DNA of 61,885 nt from positions 1 through 61,885 of the forward strand of contig PFGT01000062.1 in the NCBI GenBank assembly GCA_002782005.1, in the 5' to 3' direction. This stretch comes from Hydrogenophilales bacterium CG12_big_fil_rev_8_21_14_0_65_61_21 (GTDB lineage Bacteria > Pseudomonadota > Gammaproteobacteria > Burkholderiales > Thiobacillaceae). The notes under the pieces were generated by a model, which ran no database searches, had not been told where the DNA came from, and was given only the letters and a program-made list of their open reading frames with translations. Positions within the stretch are counted from its first letter, which is position 1; the number at the start of each line of letters is the position of its first letter. The position numbers and the translations under genes are program-made. Shown in pieces: positions 59,916-61,885 of the stretch.

Positions 59916-61430
59916 GACCCTCATGGCACTACCTTAAGCCCACGCTGCGCGTGTCTGCAATATCCGCTCTCTGGCAATATGCCGAGGCACGGTAAGCAGC
60001 GCATGATTCTTGGGCCTTCGTTTGATCGCATGGGGCTCGACTCTTCCGGGCCGGATCGGCAACATCATCAAACCGATAGCGCCCAATAGATGCGCTCCCA
60101 TCAGGGCAGCAGACTTCTTCCCGCTCCAACGTAGTTGCATCTGGAACGCCAGCAACAGTTGCAGCGCCCCCTTGAAGCTGAGCGCCCTGGCAACCACCTG
60201 CCGTCCGGCAGCGGCACGCGCCATCAGTCCGCGCACCAGATTGTAAGCGAGCAGGTGGACGGCTATTTCCTTGTCTATCACGGCGGGCGATTTAGACCGC
60301 AGAATATCCATGCCCAACACATCCTTGATCGAACGCAGGTCAACTTCCACTTGCCACCGCCTTTGATACAGTGCATCCAGATCAAACGGCGTTACGCTGC
60401 GCGCATCCGTGAGCGTGGTGACCAGAATGCGACCGGCCACTTCGGTTTGCCGTAGCGTCAATTGTTCCGGCATCCACTCATAGGTCGCGGTATCCATCCA
60501 CTGCGGACGTTGGGGCCGGCTCCATGTCACCAACCGGTCGCGCTTGCCCAGGCGCACGCCTGCGCGGAAATCGGTATGACGGCGTTGATGCTGCCGGGTC
60601 AGAATATCCACACCGCGCTCGGCCAGCATGGCGCTGGTGAAGTAGGTGCAGTAATACCGATCCATCAAAATGATGTCGCCGTCCGATAAATGGGGCATCA
60701 AGGAACGGAACAGCGCCTGTTCTCCTGTGCCCTTGCCCCGACACGGGCCGGTGGACCAGCGCAATACTGCGCCGGTCGACAGAGAAATGGGCGCTACCAG
60801 CATCGCCAGCGGAAAACCCAAACCGGGCTGTTGCGTACCGCTTTGCGGATACTCGGCTTGATTGGCTGGAGTGTCAGGCATGGAAACTGTGGTGCCATCC
60901 CGGAGCTTGACCGCGCGACCGCGCCATTTCCAAGCCGATGCGCTTGCCGCCTCCAGGCGTTCCCCCGCCGCAGTGGCAAGGCGCTCGATGAGCGCCAGCG
61001 GCAAACGCTGTCTGGCTTTGCAGTAGGGGCCGGTGTTCAAGCTGCACGGCGTCGCACCTTGAGCAATGCGTTCGGATAAACGCCGGGCTACGGCATCCTG
61101 GCAGGCCCCGTCCGGAGAAAGGGCTTGCCCGATGAACAGACCCAGCGTGGTCAACGGCGGATAGGTTCGTTTGCGATAGTTTCCTGTTTCATCCTCAACC
61201 ATCTGGCTCACACTTTCTTCCGTCAGTAGCTCGTCAAGCGCCTTGGTCGGATAATCGGCAAAGCGCCGCTTGAATTCTATAACCGCCCGTTGCAGGCGTT
61301 TTTTTGCTATCTTCACACATGGCTGATCCTCCTTGTATTGACAGTGACTTAAGACACCACCATCTTACAACGCGAGGTTATCAGCCGCTTTCATCTTGTG
61401 GTGCTGGCTTAAGGTAGTGCCATGAGGGTC
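59916..61430 (-). mobile_element. IS4-family insertion sequence, 1515 bp
   Basis: Perfect 25-bp terminal inverted repeats lie at 59916-59940 (starting GACCCTCATGGCACTACC) and 61406-61430 (ending GGTAGTGCCATGAGGGTC). A single transposase gene fills the interior. No clear target-site duplication is seen: the left flank ends CGAGTCC and the right begins TGAGCCT. The last part of the inverted repeat (GACCCTC/GAGGGTC) may be partly flanking sequence. The element sits in the place where yebC usually precedes ruvC. Confidence 0.9.
59934..61316 (-). CDS. IS4-family transposase
   Basis: A 460-residue DDE transposase. The first Asp is in LRDGTTVSMPDTPAN, the second in DGDIILMDRYYC, and the YREK signature fits YQRRWQVEVDLRSIK (Y-x2-R-x3-E-x6-K). 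The frame appears intact. Its only in-frame start is GTG at 61316. The strong ribosome-binding site AAGGAGG is instead 7 bases before an out-of-frame ATG (61320), four bases upstream of the GTG. A run of seven A follows a few codons on, so either the GTG is used with long spacing or slippage joins the two frames. The stop lies inside the left inverted repeat. Confidence 0.9.
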   Translation of the reverse strand: MKIAKKRLQRAVIEFKRRFADYPTKALDELLTEESVSQMVEDETGNYRKRTYPPLTTLGLFIGQALSPDGACQDAVARRLSERIAQGATPCSLNTGPYCKARQRLPLALIERLATAAGERLEAASASAWKWRGRAVKLRDGTTVSMPDTPANQAEYPQSGTQQPGLGFPLAMLVAPISLSTGAVLRWSTGPCRGKGTGEQALFRSLMPHLSDGDIILMDRYYCTYFTSAMLAERGVDILTRQHQRRHTDFRAGVRLGKRDRLVTWSRPQRPQWMDTATYEWMPEQLTLRQTEVAGRILVTTLTDARSVTPFDLDALYQRRWQVEVDLRSIKDVLGMDILRSKSPAVIDKEIAVHLLAYNLVRGLMARAAAGRQVVARALSFKGALQLLLAFQMQLRWSGKKSAALMGAHLLGAIGLMMLPIRPGRVEPHAIKRRPKNHALLTVPRHIARERILQTRAAWA

Positions 61431-61747
61431 TGAGCCTATTTATGCGTACACCACCGGACGAACGGGTCACGTATCCGGCGGTTCGGCAGATTAAGTCGTT
61501 CAGCATAATGTGTAGCTTATCACCACCACCCGGCCGTTCAACCGAAGCCTCGTCTGCCATCGCGCCGACCGTGGCTTCACTCCAGCCATAAGGCGTTCGC
61601 CCCTACCCGGCGCACACGTCCAAGTTCACACCCGAACGCGAACACGAACGGGGTCAGACCTGCGAAGCCGCACGCAAGGCCCAAGGTACTGAGTCGGAGT
61701 TCTAGCCCGGACTTTGCATAAAGCGGGCGTGTAACGTGATAAGTATT

Positions 61748-61756
61748 TGATATAAT
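61748..61756 (+). promoter_or_regulatory. Candidate extended -10 promoter element
   Basis: TGATATAAT fits the extended -10 consensus TGnTATAAT exactly, in an AT-rich patch. No -35 box at the right distance was found. It would read toward the right edge of the window. Confidence 0.35.
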
Positions 61757-61822
61757 TTGAGTTATCAAGAAACCAATTCGTAAAAAATGCCCACCTGTTC
61801 TCGCCCTGCTGCTGATTTTACC

Positions 61823-61855
61823 CCGGAGTAACTCCGGTTTCCGCCCGCTGCGGGC
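61823..61855. repeat. Two adjacent short hairpins
   Basis: CCGGAGT (61823-61829) and ACTCCGG (61831-61837) are perfect arms around one base. GCCCG (61843-61847) and CGGGC (61851-61855) follow. They may be part of a mobile-element end; no T tract follows. Confidence 0.5.
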
Positions 61856-61885
61856 TTCACCATCCGTGCCGACTTCCGCGGCGGA

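Larger units (their letters stand above)
61431..61885. other. Gene-free mobile-element debris at the window edge
   Basis: 455 bases without a convincing gene; the 63-residue frame at 61577-61768 looks like a chance reading. On the minus strand, 61437-61620 holds a stretch resembling group II intron pieces: GTGTGCGCCGGGTAGGGGCG near 61620-61601, like an intron 5' end, and CCGCCGGATACGTGACCC with GTCCGGTGGTGT near 61486-61449, like sequence found after intron reverse transcriptases. No reverse transcriptase remains. The rest is of unknown origin. Confidence 0.35.

Noticed and set aside
61577-61768. A 63-residue open frame near the window end
   Set aside because: It lies in repeat debris, lacks a good ribosome-binding site and has no recognisable domain.

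Overview
This is a high-GC proteobacterial chromosome segment, most likely from a betaproteobacterium. The evidence is the ilvB-ilvH-ilvC-psd-pssA-leuA order, the run rpoE-rseA-rseB-rseC-mucD-(glutaredoxin)-lepA-lepB-rnc-era-recO-pdxJ with nadB divergent from rpoE, and a malate dehydrogenase domain of the betaproteobacterial type. The exact genus cannot be read from the window. No tRNA, rRNA or CRISPR array was seen.

Layout. 149-1771: a HugZ-like protein and a membrane-anchored monohaem cytochrome, closed by a strong bidirectional terminator. 1851-8375 (minus): branched-chain amino acid and phosphatidylethanolamine genes in one tight operon. 8467-10284: an Atm1-type ABC exporter. 10460-18704 (minus): class I fumarase, glnD, a 1204-residue FecR-TPR-beta-barrel protein and a small secreted protein. 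18840-40047 (minus): a roughly 21-kb block of carbon-fixation and electron-transfer genes. 40333-42345 (plus): a malate dehydrogenase fused to a CitE-like lyase domain. 42327-55256 (minus): pdxJ back to rpoE, with a GMC oxidoreductase module inserted between the glutaredoxin and lepA. 55396-57798 (plus): nadB and a secreted lipase-like protein. 57803-59885 (minus): ruvA, a UbiA-family prenyltransferase and ruvC. 59916-61430: an intact-looking IS4-family element, followed by mobile-element debris to the end of the window.

The centre of interest is 18840-42345. In transcription order on the minus strand it reads frdB, frdA, a rubrerythrin-like gene, hdrC, hdrB, korD, korA, korB, korC, hdrA, flxD, flxC, flxB, flxA, aclB, aclA, acn, icd, with mdh-citE divergent from frdB. 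With the class I fumarase at 10460, this gives nearly every step of a reductive (reverse) TCA cycle. The sequence is oxaloacetate to malate (Mdh), fumarate (Fum), succinate (Frd), then succinyl-CoA to 2-oxoglutarate (KorDABC), isocitrate (Icd), citrate (Acn), and finally acetyl-CoA plus oxaloacetate (Acl). Succinyl-CoA synthetase and pyruvate:ferredoxin oxidoreductase are not in the window.

The same block encodes a full FlxABCD-HdrABC set. In other bacteria this complex is linked to flavin-based electron bifurcation from NAD(P)H. Its natural job here would be to make the low-potential ferredoxin that KorDABC needs. The adjacent fumarate reductase has no membrane anchor and no covalent-flavin histidine, so it may be the high-potential partner, fed through HdrBC. 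This is inference. The Mdh-CitE fusion could channel oxaloacetate from a citryl-CoA lyase domain straight into malate dehydrogenase; that too is inference. Other oddities are a histone H1-like Lys/Ala/Pro tail on KorB, altered active-site motifs in the AclA lyase domain, a 7-bp tandem repeat translated at the start of ruvC, and a 57-residue protein that is little more than a signal peptide plus a C-terminal sorting-like segment.
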